A stretch of DNA of 64,000 nt from Zeus faber (lineage: Eukaryota; Chordata; Actinopteri; Zeiformes; Zeidae): assembly GCA_960531495.1 (NCBI GenBank), contig OY482852.1, positions 27,281,621 through 27,345,620 of the forward strand. Direction: 5' to 3'. The notes under the pieces were generated by a model. It ran no database searches, was not told where the DNA came from, and was given only the letters and a program-made list of their open reading frames with translations. Positions 1-11,155 of the stretch are shown here, in pieces (the stretch's first letter is position 1; every line of letters starts with the position of its first letter). The position numbers and the translations under genes were made by a program.

Positions 1-22
1 GCGCTCCTGAAGCCTCTCTCTG

Positions 23-27
<5 letters not shown>

Positions 28-73
<46 letters not shown>
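28..73. repeat. (TC)n microsatellite
   Basis: An uninterrupted CT dinucleotide run at the window edge, inside what is probably an upstream cobl intron. It has no coding meaning. Confidence 0.95.
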
Positions 74-77
<4 letters not shown>

Positions 78-2565
78 GCCTCGATCTGCCTTCGCTGATC
101 CTCCTGCGTTCGTCTCTTCCATCAGCCATTTTCTTCCCAATCTGCTCCCTTTGCTTCTTCTTCTTCTTCGACCCTCCTTCCTCCCAACGAACGTCCTCCT
201 CTTCACCGTGCCTCAGTTCCACTTTTTTTTGTTTTGTTTCAGAGTGTTGACATCACATTGTGCTCTTTGGGCGTGTCAGAAACTATACCGTTTGTTTGTC
301 ACTTCATGTCACGTTTGCCTCATTTCACTTCCTCCCGTCTAAGGTTGCGTTTCGGTTAAATTTAGGACAAAAAATGAATTGAGGGAAAGGAAATAATCGT
401 GCGGCAATTTAAATTTTATCACGGAAATGGACATTTATCTCCCATTTTCTTCCCCTCATGTTGATCTTTTTATAAACAGTGTTGCTGGCTAGAATGCGCT
501 TGAGGGACATTGTAATGTTTGGAATGGGGACACTGAATGTTGGTCAGGGGGACTACAATATATCAAGACGGATGAGCTAACCCAGGGCGTATCGATTTCA
601 GCGTGATTTATGAGCAACCGTCCAAGATGAGGTTTTGCAGTCATGGCCATACGATATCTAGAGGTCGATATTTCTGCGATGTGATATCTACGGATGAATA
701 GTTGGGACACTGTGTTTTCCCCAGCTCCGTATTTGCCTTAGACCTGCAATCAGAGCCATTATTATAAGCCATGTTACCTTGCGACAATGGTTGTTGCGTC
801 CTTTTTTTCATGCTGTGTTGAGAATCAGATCAGGTGGATACGGAATAAAGTCAAAAAAGAGATTTGTTTTACATATAAATTATGACTTCATTATCATTTT
901 TATGATTATTATTATGGAGAGGCTTATGGCGTTAGTGGTATCCTTCACTCATGTTGAAAGAAAGCTACTGTATTTGTTGATATCTGATATTTAAGAGGTT
1001 TATCTTTAAAATATTCTTCGTCGTGAACATTACAAGGGGGAGACGATACAAGGCGTAAGTAAGTGTTTCAGTGTTGGTGAAGGAAATTCAACTTCTTGTG
1101 CTGTTTGAAAGTTTCATCTTGTGCCTAAATGTCTCATCTTAAACAGTTTGCTTTTTTGTAGTAAACAAGCTTTTTATTTTTCTTTCACAATGTATTATTT
1201 GTACTCTGCAGGTTATAAGCTTGGATTTGTAGACCTGTAGGTAATTGTGAGCTCAAATACATTGTCTTTCTGAAAGTCTAAATGTCTGTTATCAAAGAAG
1301 TGTTGTAATTAGAGGGGAAAAAAAGTGGAAATTTGTTTGATAATTTCAAAATAAAGATTTTTATGAAACTATATTGATGATTTCGTAGTGGGGTTTTGCA
1401 CGGTTGTTATGCAAATAACAGATTTGGCTTAGAGTTGAGCTTTGTTGGAGAAACTATTCACCTTTGAATCTTAATCTTGGTGCATGTTTGCACGTACATG
1501 TGCACGCCGGCCGTGCCTGCAGCTGGCATGACTCAGGCGTTGCTGGGAAGGATCTGTGAGAGTGGCTGTGTGACTCACCACCACATCTCCTGGAACTGAC
1601 TGTCTCCTTCCACACCATTAGGACCAGGCCCAAAACTGACAGGCCAAACACACACTCACTTACACACTTACACACACAAACACTCTTGTACTGACACACT
1701 TAGACTTTGTTGCATGCGTGAATCTGTGCACTGAGGAGCCTCCATATTCATATACAGTATACACACACATACCAGACATTTACAGACACAAACACTATCA
1801 TGCACATGCTCACGCAGAGACACTGGAATGGATATAAACTGCATAAACTTATACTATAAACTATAAACTTATTTTCGAGAAGACCCTCTAACTGGGCTGC
1901 TGTAAAACCTAACAAATGGTACATTGACATTTATTCTCTTGGCCTCCAGTTCAATGAGATCAGTGACTGACTAAAGAAGCCCAAAGCCCGCAGAATTGAC
2001 CAGAGCATAATTGTATTCAGGAGATGAGGCAACAATGAAGCAACAGCTCTATATATTTGGGGAGACAGTAACAGTAAAATCTCTAATTAAAATGTTCAGT
2101 TTACAGTAAGCCTCCCACGTCATTAAAGCTGCTTCATCAGGCCATAAGTGGTTATGCCACTGGCTTGTAGTTTGTATACAATATTTGGCTTGTGTAGTTG
2201 GTCTTTGTGTGTAGTTTGGAATTTGTTTTTGTTTTATATGTGTTTGGGTGTGTGCGCTTTAGTAATATTGTGTGTGTGTGATGCAAAAAATCATCTTCAT
2301 CAAATCATCGAAACTACCAGCAAAGCTTCTGTTTTTGTCTCCACCGCTTAAACCCTCTCGCCTGCCATGGTCTTTTTCAAGGCTTTTAAGAAACAGATTT
2401 AATTTATGTTATTCAACTAATATCAGTTTTGTTCTTAATCGTCACTGATAACTAACATATAACCAGGTCTTATGATACTACTGATGCACCCTCTATCCCG
2501 CTTACAGTAAGTGATCGTCTCTTGGCTTTTTTCCTCCTCTTTGCCATCTTCCTTCACTCCCCCAG
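74..2565 (+). other. cobl: Upstream cobl intron, no exon recognised
   Basis: I looked for the N-terminal cobl exons (ubiquitin-like Cobl domain and the KRRAPPPP-type basic proline motifs) and saw none. The stretch is AT-rich with short TG/CA tracts near 1640-1800 and 2190-2280, and has no recognisable transposon. The open frames in it are short and uneven in composition and resemble no family I know. Confidence 0.6.
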
Positions 2566-2896
2566 CCTGGCTCCACTCACTACCGAGGTCGGGAGCTCCA
2601 GGAACCCAGGAACTGGACCCAAATGTACCCGAGGAGGAGACTCTCTCGGTGGGAAGCAGTGGCGGGAGTAGCAGCCTGCCCGACCAGGGCTATGCCGCAT
2701 CGGAGGGAATGGCCGAGGACTCCGGCCTGGTCCGGTCCCCGTGGGACACCCACCCTGTGTCCCCGGACGGGGGCGTGTGTCTGGACGTGAGTTGTGGAGG
2801 GGGAGGCGGGCGAGTTGGAGGCAGACCGCCAGGACCCATACAGGATGTCTCCAGTGACAGTGACGAGGGATGCGACACCTGGGGATCCAGGCACAG
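2566..2896 (+). CDS. cobl: cobl exon with the SEGMAEDSG acidic motif
   Basis: The acceptor is a pyrimidine-rich tract ending in cccccag at 2565. The frame gives a Ser/Gly/Pro-rich segment containing GYAASEGMAEDSGLV and DVSSDSDEGCDTWGSRHR, low-complexity acidic motifs I associate with COBL between its N-terminal domain and the WH2 region. The donor that keeps the frame with the next exon is a non-canonical GC site (CACAG|gcaagg) after 2896; the only nearby GT (2913) would leave the wrong phase. The acceptor is less certain because other AGs occur downstream at 2586 and 2594. Confidence 0.8.
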
Positions 2897-5800
2897 GCAA
2901 GGAGGAACATCTGTTAAGATATTGATATATATCATTATATCTGCTAAAACTGTCCAAATCCTAGGATAGTAGTGTAACTTAAAGTAGTCAGTAGTAGTTG
3001 GAAGGATGTCAGACCCTAATTCTAGTTTTCACATTCAACTCCTTAAAGTATTTAATCTCTAATCATGATATGTTTCAACATCATTCAAGGCTACAAAATT
3101 TTGTGTCAAAGTGACTAAATATCATGATGCAATTCCACTGAAAGTCAGGAACAGTGATAAATGAGTAATAGTAGAGACAAAGTGTGACAAAGCCGGTACA
3201 TGTCTCTACCTGACTTACAATCTTCACGTTTGACCAGTTTGATTGCAAACACATTAGTTGGAGTGAAATAGCTCTAGTAAAACTGTACTTTGCCATGTTG
3301 GAACATGGCATCAACCTATTTGCAAAATTCATTCTCAAACAAATAGTTTCCCTGTCTTGGCAAACATTTATTTCACAGGCAACAAGGTCATTCCAACCTT
3401 TAGCTTAACATTTCTGATGTGATCGAGCCAAATTGCTCTAGAGCCAATTTCCAAATTATACTGCTTAGTAAAACAGCATGACCTAATGGGTTCACCCCAA
3501 TCTTCTAACTGTGTGAGAAAGTGTTGGGTTCATCATTGTAATAAAAACTAACAATATAACCCTTGAAAAAAACAGCACAGCAAAAGACAACTTGCGAGAT
3601 CATTGTGATTCTGCATTGAAATGTGGTCCCTCCCTTGTGTTCACTATGAAAGTGAGCATATCTGTTACCGCTTTACACTTATTCCAACTTTTTTAAATTC
3701 TCCCCAGGCCTTTGTCATTTGCCAGCAGAACTGGCCAAAATCGTTTCTCCCAATGTGTTATATTTGAGTTGGAGCCAAACCTGGCAACCCCCTTAGTGTT
3801 GAGGTTTGATAGTTATGGTTCTAGGCACTCATTCAAAGGTGGGAGATCACTGCTTTGCCCTTTAAGTTGTTGTGAAATGAATGTGGTCATATGGCCGGAC
3901 AACTGATCCCAGATCAACGCGCTCTGCTCATACGTACCTCCAGAATCCAAGACCACTCTCGCTCCTTTCCGAGCCTTCCAGGAAAGCTCCATGACCACTG
4001 TTTCTCAGAGTCGTTGGAGAATAGAGGAGTGTTCCAAGTCTCGCAGAAGACAGATTTTGTGTTTGGTTTGGCCTCGTTGGGGAAATTTATTACATCTAAT
4101 ACATACAGCTCATACTCATGAGAGAACGCTCCAGTGGAACCCTTGAGTAGAGAATAAAGCAAGACTAAGCTCTGTGGCCGTAATATCTTTATGGCCGCAT
4201 ATTTCAAAGCAACCAGGCTCCAACGACAATAGAAAAGGGGTTTAAATTGAATTGAGTTTGAGCTTCTTACATCAAAGTAATGGTTTGTTTTCTTTTTCTA
4301 TGAAATTGATTTAGTCTGTCGGTTGCTGGATGGAATAACATCTGGGAAGGGCCAAGGATTTAATCGTCATTATGTTTTATATCACTCATTTGCACTTAGT
4401 GTTTGTAGCCCTCCTCTGCCAATATGAGCTTCAGCAAGACTTTAACCTGTGAACACTCCCATACACAACATTAAGTGATTAACATAGTTGACGCAGAGTG
4501 CAGAATTTTTGCTGATGGTATTGTCTAACCACAGACTGGGTATACAGATATAATGGGGTTCTTTATAAATACATGAGTATGTGACTCTTCACTAATATCT
4601 GTGCCTTACTCTCAACACACTATGAAATACAGACCAATCGACATGAAAGAGAAGTCAGGCAGGGTAAAGGACACCAATGACGAACTCACGGCTCAGCTCC
4701 ATAAGACTTTGGCGGACTTTGAGGCAGACCTAGAAGGTAATTTTCACATCGCTCATGTTTGAAACATTGTCAGGCTAAAATAGCCTCACAATGCGGAATA
4801 CTTTGCATGGTGTGTTATACATGATATTCTTTAATTGTCTTTAATTCTTACCCATTGTTTTAATTTTATCCAATCGTCTCCCTTGCACTTTATTCCAGTG
4901 ATCAGCCATATGGACATAGTCTCAATGAAGGAGACTCCCTATACCTTATCCACAGACAGCAGCGATGTGCCGGTGTCTGTGGTGGACATGGATGTGCCAG
5001 TCACAGCTATAGATGAAGTACTGGAAGATTACCAAGACACCATTCCAGATAAACAAGCGAAGACGTTGACACAGACCCAGCCAACTGACATTGAATGTAA
5101 AGATGATTCATTTTCCAATTATGAAAATAATGTTTTCTGTGTGATATGGAGGTTTTCTAGGAATATTGGACCATATATGCCCCATATATGTCCCTTACCT
5201 ATATGTTCATGCAATTTAGGCTTCAATCACTTATGTATCACTGTCTCAGTATGTGAAAGCAATAGAAGTCAATGGAGAAAGTAAAACATTCATTGTTTAT
5301 TCTTCACACAGCAGGCACATAATGTACCAGTAAAAGTAGGTGGCAGTATGTAAGTAAGGAACATAAACAGTCAAAAGTTCTCCAAAACTTCCATAACTCT
5401 TTTATGTTCTGCTTTGAAATACTGCAAAGCTGATACTTTCAATTAGTTATTTCTAAAAGCGACCATCAAATACTATATAATTAATTGACATATTAAACTC
5501 CACCCCAGGTCCAACCATGTGCCAGCAGTCGAGTGTAGAAGCGCACAACAAAAACAACAATGCCATTACCACTGGGGGTCACAACAAAGGAAATGGTGTG
5601 AATACACAGGGGAAACCTCGGGCTGTGAAGAGCACAAATTCACTGGAGAACATCAAGTCTGGGAGTGACATGAACCAAGCTGAAAAAACGGTTAAGACCG
5701 CAGACAAGAAAATTGAAGAGAAAACTGTTAACATACAAAAAACTGTAAAAGAAGAAAAACAAAGAACCTCAAGGGTCAAAAGTGACGTGGCTGTGCAGAA

Positions 5801-8800
5801 TCAAAGTCAAAATACTCAGATAACCCCTGCTAGCGTCAAAAGCAACACTCTTATTTCAAAAGAGAAGAAACCCTGTTTTCCACCAAAGAATCAGAAAACG
5901 GTGTCATCAGAAGACAAAGAGGAAGTAGAAGATATTCTTTCTTACAGGATCCACCTCAACAGTGCTGTCTCACACAGCAAGATCACCCAGAGCGCCTTGT
6001 CGCGTTTCGGTATGAAAACATTCACAGTGGTTCCTCCCAAACATTCGGTCCCGCTTGCTTCGGCAGGAAAACCAGCTGTCGCCCTCACGCTAGGTGCCAT
6101 TAAGATCGACGAGCAGGGGAACATGGTAAAAGCTGGGGCGTGGCAAAAGCCAGCACCCTGTGTTTCATCAGAATTGGGTATCAAAAGCAGTGAGGGCTCA
6201 CCCCTTCTAGGGAAAGCCAAAGCCTTTTGGAGTTCATCTGAAAGACACGATAGCCGTGCCAACCAAAGTGAAGGTCTTAACAAGAAGCATTTAGAGAGCA
6301 CAAATGATCCACAAACTACTCACGCTATGGTCTCTGAAACTGTGGCAAAATCCAGCAAGACTGAAAACCCCAAAAAGCACCGAGGTACAGTTTACGAGCA
6401 CACATGGAAGTCTGCCACTAACATTAAGGTTGAAGAAAAGGTAAGAGATCAAGTGAAAGAAGCTGCTGAAGTCGAAAAGGAAGTTCACCAAGAGAAGGGG
6501 AGAAAGGCGTCCGTCATTGAGGACACGCATCAGCCAAGCAATAAATCTCCCCCTGCGGCTCCTCCTCTGGCAAACCAGCACGGAAACCTGTCCTTCCTCA
6601 AACCGACTAGAAGAACTTCAAGCCAGTACGTGGCCTCTGCCATCTCTAAATACACCCCAAGGTCTTCGGTCAAAGCCGACAGCATCCTCAGTATCCCAGA
6701 GTCCTCTGCTCTCCCGAAAACGCAAAGCTTTGGCCAACAGAAGGGTGTCCAATCCATACAAGTGAATCCACACCAAATCACTCGGTCGCCTCTTGCAGAA
6801 AATGAGCACTTCAACGTTGGCACTGGATCCTATCCTCTTGGTCAGAGGAGATCCATGAGCCAGCCTGAGTACATCTCAGGGAGACCCAAGGGTGTCGAAG
6901 AAAGGAGTCAGGAATGGGGGGGATTGAATAATAGCTCCATCACCGAAAGCTCCAAGTCAGTCAAATCCAAAGCGGTCAACATGAAACCTTTTCGGCCCAT
7001 TAGTCCCACCCAAGCCAACGTGACCTCCACTGACAACAGAAGTAATATCAAACACATTAAGGTAGAAAGCGCCAGCCCTACAGGAAGGAGTGTAAACCAG
7101 CCCACTTCCACCGAACAGGCAGCAAGCTTCAACACAACATCCCATGAGAAGACCAATGTAAGTGGATTTGATTCAAGATTCAAGATTCAAGAGGTTTATT
7201 CGTCACATACATATACATACTTTCATGCATATATGATACAATCTCATACAATGTTATATGATGCAGTCTGATGAGTAAGTCTGTGAAATGAATATATCCC
7301 TATGTGTTACATCTTATCTTCAGACTAACATAGAGGTGTCTACATTGGCCTCCCACCCTGTACTTGCTACCACACCGGAACCTTCCGTCACAATCTCTAG
7401 CGGCGGAGTCATTCCTGAGCCGCCTAAGGCTACCTTGTTTGGGCCAGTGAAGAGGTTCAGACCAATTATCTCCAAGTCCGTTGAGAAGGAAACGTCTCTC
7501 CACAGCATTCTCATGGATGCCATCCAGACTAGGGGTGGCAAAGACAGACTTAAGAAGGTGAGTGTCCTTGGGTGAGATGCTTTTGGTGAAACAATAAACA
7601 GAAATCTTTGGATGGTGTTGATGCGATGCCAAAGTTTCCTCTTGTCTTGTCACTAGATATCTGGTGCCTCTCCTGTCAGCTTAAAGAAGCCGACCTATGG
7701 TGAGGAAGAGAATGAGCGGTCTGCTTTACTGGCTGCCATCAGGGCTCAAAGCAGCTCCGGAAGGTTAAGAAAGGTAATAGGCTTTCTACACCTGCAGTGT
7801 ACATGAATGTATACTTTGACCCTGGGATAAGATTGAATAAGATATCACCTTATTAACCCCTGGGTGGAGGGAGGAATTCAGGAACGGGATTGGTTGAAGT
7901 AGGAGTTTAACATAACCTCAACCTCAAATTTCGATACGTCTCTGGTGTCCTTCAAATTAATATGTACACATAATTAGGATCATATAATTAAAATGATAGA
8001 TTGTTGAAGTAAAAAAAACCCAAAAAAACCTCTTTTGTATGTTTTGTAAACATAGATTCAAGAATAGTTTGAGTAACGTGCATTTATGCCTAAAGCGAGT
8101 TGGAACCATGTTATGCATCCCTATCCATTTCCGTCCCTCTGGGTGGACTGCGGGCTGCGGTCTGTTGTCATCTAAGGAGTGTTGTGGAATGAAAGGGGCA
8201 GGAAATTTGCTGTTGTCGCTGAGGCCCAACTGCGGTCCTATTATAGAATGTTTCTGACCAGAACTGGAATCCGTGGAATGCTGCATGACTAAATCCGACT
8301 CAAGCTCCTCTCATTGCTCTAAAAGAGGAGGGAAAAAAGGCATTTAAGATTTAGTTAGCGAGCCCCCCTTTGAAGTGTTTAAATTACTGGACAAAATGAT
8401 GGTGAAGGTTATGTACGTTTTGGGATATATATATTAGGGCTGCCCCCAAATAGTCGAGTTGATGAGAAGAGTCTTAGTCGACCAAGTTTTTCATCGGTCG
8501 GTTGGAGGACGCAGGAAAAAAGTAGTGTGAGTGCGAGTCCGCGGCCCCGGAAAGCGGCGAGGTCGGCTGGAAGGGAGCTGTAAAGCCAGCGGCCGGGATG
8601 CCCATCCTGGACTCAGATGGTGCAGCGAGTGACAGGCCCTGGGAAATGTGAGGTGTTACCCGGGAAAACTATCTTCTGTTCGCCCCATTTCAGTGTAAAT
8701 TATTTCAATATGTAGTTTAAATGTGCACATTAATAAAAAAAAAAAGAAATAGGGCCTAATAAGTTTTACCAATGTAATGTTTAACCGGTGTAAACAACAG

Positions 8801-9701
8801 ACGGTTGCTTTGTGCTTGTAAATTACATTCATATTTAAAGGCTGGTTATTAGGTTTTGTATTCATCTGTGATGTAGCAAAGTGTTAAAAATGTTACTTAT
8901 AACACTCTTTCTCAGACCTGGAACTCAAACCGTTTTCTGATGCCCCAAAAACACATATTGAAATAATTAAATTAATACCATAAACTTGCGATGATTAGTC
9001 GACTAATGGCTTGAACTGAGGACTAATAGTCGACGAGGAAAATCTTTAGTCTGGGTCAGCCCTAATATATATAAATAGTGGTGGTACTTATAATGTAGCT
9101 TGGCCCAATTTAGAATACAGCTTAGTGAATCAGTCAAGTCTGTAGTCTTAAAGCTACATAGTAGTAGGTTTGCGTGCGTGCATCTGCCGAGAGTCACCAT
9201 TGTCTCTCCCCCTTCGACGCTCCACAGACCAAATCGGAGGCCGCCGAGGAGCTGCAGAGCTGCAGGAAGGCGGCTGGGCGGCAGGAGGAGGAGAGCCGCC
9301 CGTCCCCGCATATCCCTGCCCCCGCTTCCTTCCTGGCTCCGCCTCCCGTCTCCCCTCCTCCCGCCTTCAGACCTCCGGCCATTCCCCCTCCTCCATCTCC
9401 ACCTGCCCCGCCCTGCACAGTCCGTCCAGGTGGAGACGCCCAGAAGGACCCCGCCTTGGCCAGGGAGGCCATGATGGAGGCCATTCGCTCCGGAGCCGCC
9501 GCTGACAGGTTGAAGAAGGTATGTGAGAAGGCGAGAGCGGCGACCGGGCCTTGGTGGCGTCAGGTGTCCAACGTTCAGAAAGTTCGAGTCCCATTCATTT
9601 CTCCCACTGGCAAGTTTCCCATTTCCCTCAATTTTCCCGTTCTGGGGGGTTAGTTTGGGGGAAAAAAAAAAGAAGGGAAAACAGACAGGAGAGAGCGTGA
9701 G

Positions 9702-9755
<54 letters not shown>

Positions 9756-10678
9756 TTTTTAGCAGGCTTTTGAAGGTGGCCAGGGATGGAGCATGTCAGT
9801 GGGGAGAGAGTTCCAGTGGGTGGGGGCTACCACACTGAAGGCTCTGTCCCTGAAGGTTCGAAGGCTCATGCGGGGGGTGGAGAGCAGATCCGTGTGGGGC
9901 ATAGGGGTGGAGAAGGTCAGCTAGGTACTGCGGGCGGAGGGCGTGGAGGGATTTGTCGGTTAAAAGTAGGGTTTTATAGGAGATACGGGGTTTGACAGGG
10001 AGCCAGTGGAGATTGATGAGGGTGGGGGTGGTGTGCTGCCAAGGCTTGGTGCGGCTGAGAACTCTGGCAGCAGAGTTTTGAACATACTGGAGTCTGTCCA
10101 GGGCTTTGCTTGGAACCCTGGACAGGACTCCATTGCAGTAGTCCTGACGGGAGGTGATGAAAGCGTGGATTAATGTTTCAGCCACGGACTCTGACAGGGA
10201 TGGGCGGAGTCTGGAGATGTTCTTGAGGTGGAAGGAGGCAGATTGGGTTATGGATTTGATGAGATAGAGAGAACCACTTGCCACAAAGGCGAGAGACACT
10301 TGATCCGCCATCGGCTCGCTTCCTCGGGGGGAATCCGGCGGCTTGCTTTCCTTCTGCGTTCTGGCGCCTTGGGGGGTGGGGCCGGGGTCGCTTCAGGGTT
10401 TGTGTGGCATTCGAAGCTGCAGTCGACAGACTGCGTTTGAGGGTGACAGAATGAAAATGTCTGAAAAGCAGCCGGCCACACTCTCACCGTCACAGCCCTC
10501 GGTTATGTGATCTGCAGTATTGTTTCTAAAGCTTCCACTGTACAACGGCACACCAGCGTGTCTCAACGTCTCTTTCTCTCTTTTTTTGACCCAGGTCACC
10601 GCCCCGGTCAAGACGCTGCAAGTGAATGGCCGTCTGGGGACCATTCGTGCCACCTCTCTGCAACTTCCTCAACAGTGA
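2566..10678 (+). CDS. cobl: Cordon-bleu WH2 repeat protein (actin nucleator), 3' portion of the gene
   Basis: Joined exons visible: 2566-2896, 4633-4736, 4899-5096, 5509-7157, 7324-7557, 7657-7773, 9228-9518 and 10595-10678; all reading frames agree across the junctions. Cobl binds actin monomers through three C-terminal WH2 domains and nucleates filaments at the cell cortex; it is known for roles in dendrite branching and in ciliated or microvillar epithelia. Three WH2 cores are visible: LHSILMDAIQ..DRLKK, RSALLAAIRA..GRLRK and REAMMEAIRS..DRLKK. The third follows a proline-rich linker, the layout of COBL; as I recall, the paralogue COBLL1 has a single WH2. The large exon carries blocks typical of the family (FGMKTFTVVPPK, IKIDEQGNMVKAG, RRTSSQYVASAISKYTPR). 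About 1,000 codons are present. Human COBL is roughly 1,260 residues, so some 250 N-terminal residues, including the ubiquitin-like domain, lie upstream. Nothing suggests a broken gene. Confidence 0.95.
2897..4632 (+). other. cobl: cobl intron
   Basis: Begins with GC rather than GT and ends in atacag. No mobile element could be named. The segment at about 3935-4040 shares a short block (ccactgtttctcagagtc) with 22547-22568 in the grb10 upstream region, so both may carry debris of one dispersed repeat. Confidence 0.6.
4633..4736 (+). CDS. cobl: cobl exon, TNDELTAQLHKTLADFEADLE
   Basis: A 104-base exon between atacag and gtaatt. It completes an Arg codon from the previous exon (AG|A) and then reads PIDMKEKSGRVKDTNDE followed by an amphipathic, probably helical segment ending in ADFEADLE. 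It leaves one base (G) for the next exon. It is too short for a routine ORF scan; splice sites and phase support it. Confidence 0.9.
4899..5096 (+). CDS. cobl: cobl exon, acidic linker
   Basis: The acceptor is tattccag at 4898 and the donor is GAAT|gtaaag. The phase-1 start joins G|TG to give Val. The 66-residue product is acidic and rich in Val, Asp and Thr (HMDIVSMKETPYTLST, DVPVSVVDMDVPVT). No domain is recognised; it is probably a disordered linker. Confidence 0.88.
5097..5508 (+). other. cobl: cobl intron
   Basis: An AT-rich 412-base intron with canonical GT-AG ends (gtaaag...ccccag). Nothing else is seen in it. Confidence 0.85.
5509..7157 (+). CDS. cobl: cobl large central exon
   Basis: A 1,649-base exon encoding about 549 residues. 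It enters in phase 1 (T|GT, Cys) and leaves in phase 0 before gtaagt. The product is Lys/Ser/Thr-rich and largely disordered, with conserved islands: DILSYRIHLNSAVSH then FGMKTFTVVPPKHSVP, GAIKIDEQGNMVKAG, then FLKPTRRTSSQYVASAI with SKYTPRSSV. The last of these is a block shared by COBL and COBLL1. Opposite-strand frames across this exon are shadows. Confidence 0.95.
7158..7323 (+). other. cobl: cobl intron with dispersed-repeat fragment
   Basis: A short GT-AG intron. Its first half (7172-7230) has repeated ttcaagattcaag followed by gaggtttattcgtcacatac. This is the reverse-strand form of the cttgaatcttgaa tail also seen at about 17934-17962 and 63323-63347, so it looks like a small insertion of a fish interspersed repeat. 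Confidence 0.6.
7324..7557 (+). CDS. cobl: cobl exon with WH2 domain 1
   Basis: 78 codons, phase 0 at both ends (ttcag|ACT ... AAG|gtgagt). The conserved FGPVKRFRPIISKSVEK segment leads into the first WH2 core LHSILMDAIQTRGGKDRLKK. In WH2 domains the amphipathic helix binds the cleft of monomeric actin and the LKKT/V-like motif extends along it. The fourth position of that motif (Ile) is encoded by the next exon. Confidence 0.95.
7657..7773 (+). CDS. cobl: cobl exon with WH2 domain 2
   Basis: 39 codons, phase 0 at both ends (cactag|ATA ... AAG|gtaata). The core is RSALLAAIRAQSSSGRLRK. The exon again stops directly after the LRK of the actin-binding motif. Confidence 0.95.
7774..9227 (+). other. 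cobl: cobl intron carrying a hAT-like MITE
   Basis: The intron separates WH2-2 from the linker/WH2-3 exon. Its second half is a complete-looking non-autonomous element (8435-9064, listed separately). The first half (7774-8430) has no repeat I can name. Confidence 0.8.
8435..9064. mobile_element. hAT-like non-autonomous DNA element (MITE)
   Basis: The element starts TAGGGCTGCCCC and ends with the inverted form (..GGGTCAGCCCTA). Its subterminal regions are full of AGTCGAC and GACTAAT motifs on both sides, as in fish MITEs of this family. It is flanked on each side by atatatat, which fits the 8-base target duplication of hAT transposases, although an AT run makes that call soft. There is no transposase frame, so it would depend on one supplied elsewhere. 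Confidence 0.8.
9228..9518 (+). CDS. cobl: cobl exon with proline-rich linker and WH2 domain 3
   Basis: 97 codons, phase 0 at both ends (ccacag|ACC ... AAG|gtatgt). It encodes a charged start, a proline-rich run (PPAIPPPPSPPAPP region), then the WH2-3 core REAMMEAIRSGAAADRLKK. In COBL the long linker between WH2-2 and WH2-3 is known to be important for nucleation geometry. The exon is much more GC-rich than its surroundings. Confidence 0.95.
9702..9754. repeat. (ATA)n microsatellite at LINE 3' end
   Basis: A pure trinucleotide run directly abutting the 3' side of the reverse-strand LINE fragment. L2-clade elements commonly end in short tandem repeats, so this is probably the element's tail. 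Confidence 0.9.
9755..10311 (-). mobile_element. L2/CR1-type LINE 3' fragment (C-terminus of reverse transcriptase)
   Basis: Reverse-strand translation gives 171 residues without a stop, including ITSRQDYCNGVLSRVP, LQYVQNSAARVLSRTK and LINLHWLPVKPRISYKTLLL. These are the hallmark C-terminal segment after the RT palm in jockey/CR1/L2/Rex1 elements. The 5' part of the element is missing (5' truncation). The open frame suggests a fairly young insertion, antisense to cobl. Confidence 0.88.
10595..10678 (+). CDS. cobl: cobl terminal coding exon
   Basis: The acceptor is ttgacccag. Phase 0: 27 codons, VTAPVKTLQVNGRLGTI then RATSLQLPQQ and TGA at 10676-10678. The first Val completes the LKKV motif of WH2-3. 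Phase and the position of the WH2 motif support the exon; the last residues are not a domain I know. Confidence 0.9.
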   Translation, partial: VTAPVKTLQVNGRLGTIRATSLQLPQQ

Positions 10679-11149
10679 TGGGTGGAAGCGTCCGTATAGA
10701 GCATCGTAGCCGCCTGCGGATGGCCAGACCATCAGACCAAGAGATGGAAATGGCTTAAAGATCGGATCATTTTGCAGTGATTTTGGTTCAGATCCGTTTT
10801 TTCATTCGTTGCAGGTTTAGTCCCAAAAGGGAACTACGCATCTCAAATGTGTTGGAATACTCCAACCCCAACACAATTCAAATGCTCCACTATGGAGCTA
10901 TACGCTGTAGCCATTGAAGTCACTTGTTTTTAGGACTTAAAAGACTTCCACCAACTGCTTCACGGATAAAAACAGGGAAACAGTCAAAGCAAACGGCGTA
11001 ATTTAAACATCTTATTCCCATGCTGTTAAACCCTCAAAATGCTCTTAAGACGCTTATTTGAGTTTGGTTAATCTTTTTTGAAGCAAATACCTGAGTACAC
11101 CGTACACGCTACAGTCAGAGCACAGTCACGTTTCTCTTTGGGATGTAAT

Positions 11150-11155
11150 AATAAA
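11150..11155 (+). terminator. cobl: Proximal poly(A) signal AATAAA
   Basis: A canonical hexamer 470 bases after the cobl stop. It may give a short 3' UTR form. No strong GT-rich element is obvious just downstream. Confidence 0.4.

Larger units (their letters stand above)
9519..10594 (+). other. cobl: Last cobl intron, with an antisense LINE fragment
   Basis: A GT-AG intron (gtatgt...acccag). It contains an (ATA)n tract followed by the 3' end of a LINE in reverse orientation (separate entry). Confidence 0.85.

Noticed and set aside
2554..2957. Three reverse-strand frames of 81-125 codons
   Set aside because: Shadows of the GC-rich cobl exon at 2566-2896.
5579..7183. Several reverse-strand frames of 60-119 codons
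   Set aside because: They lie opposite the large cobl exon and are shadows of it.
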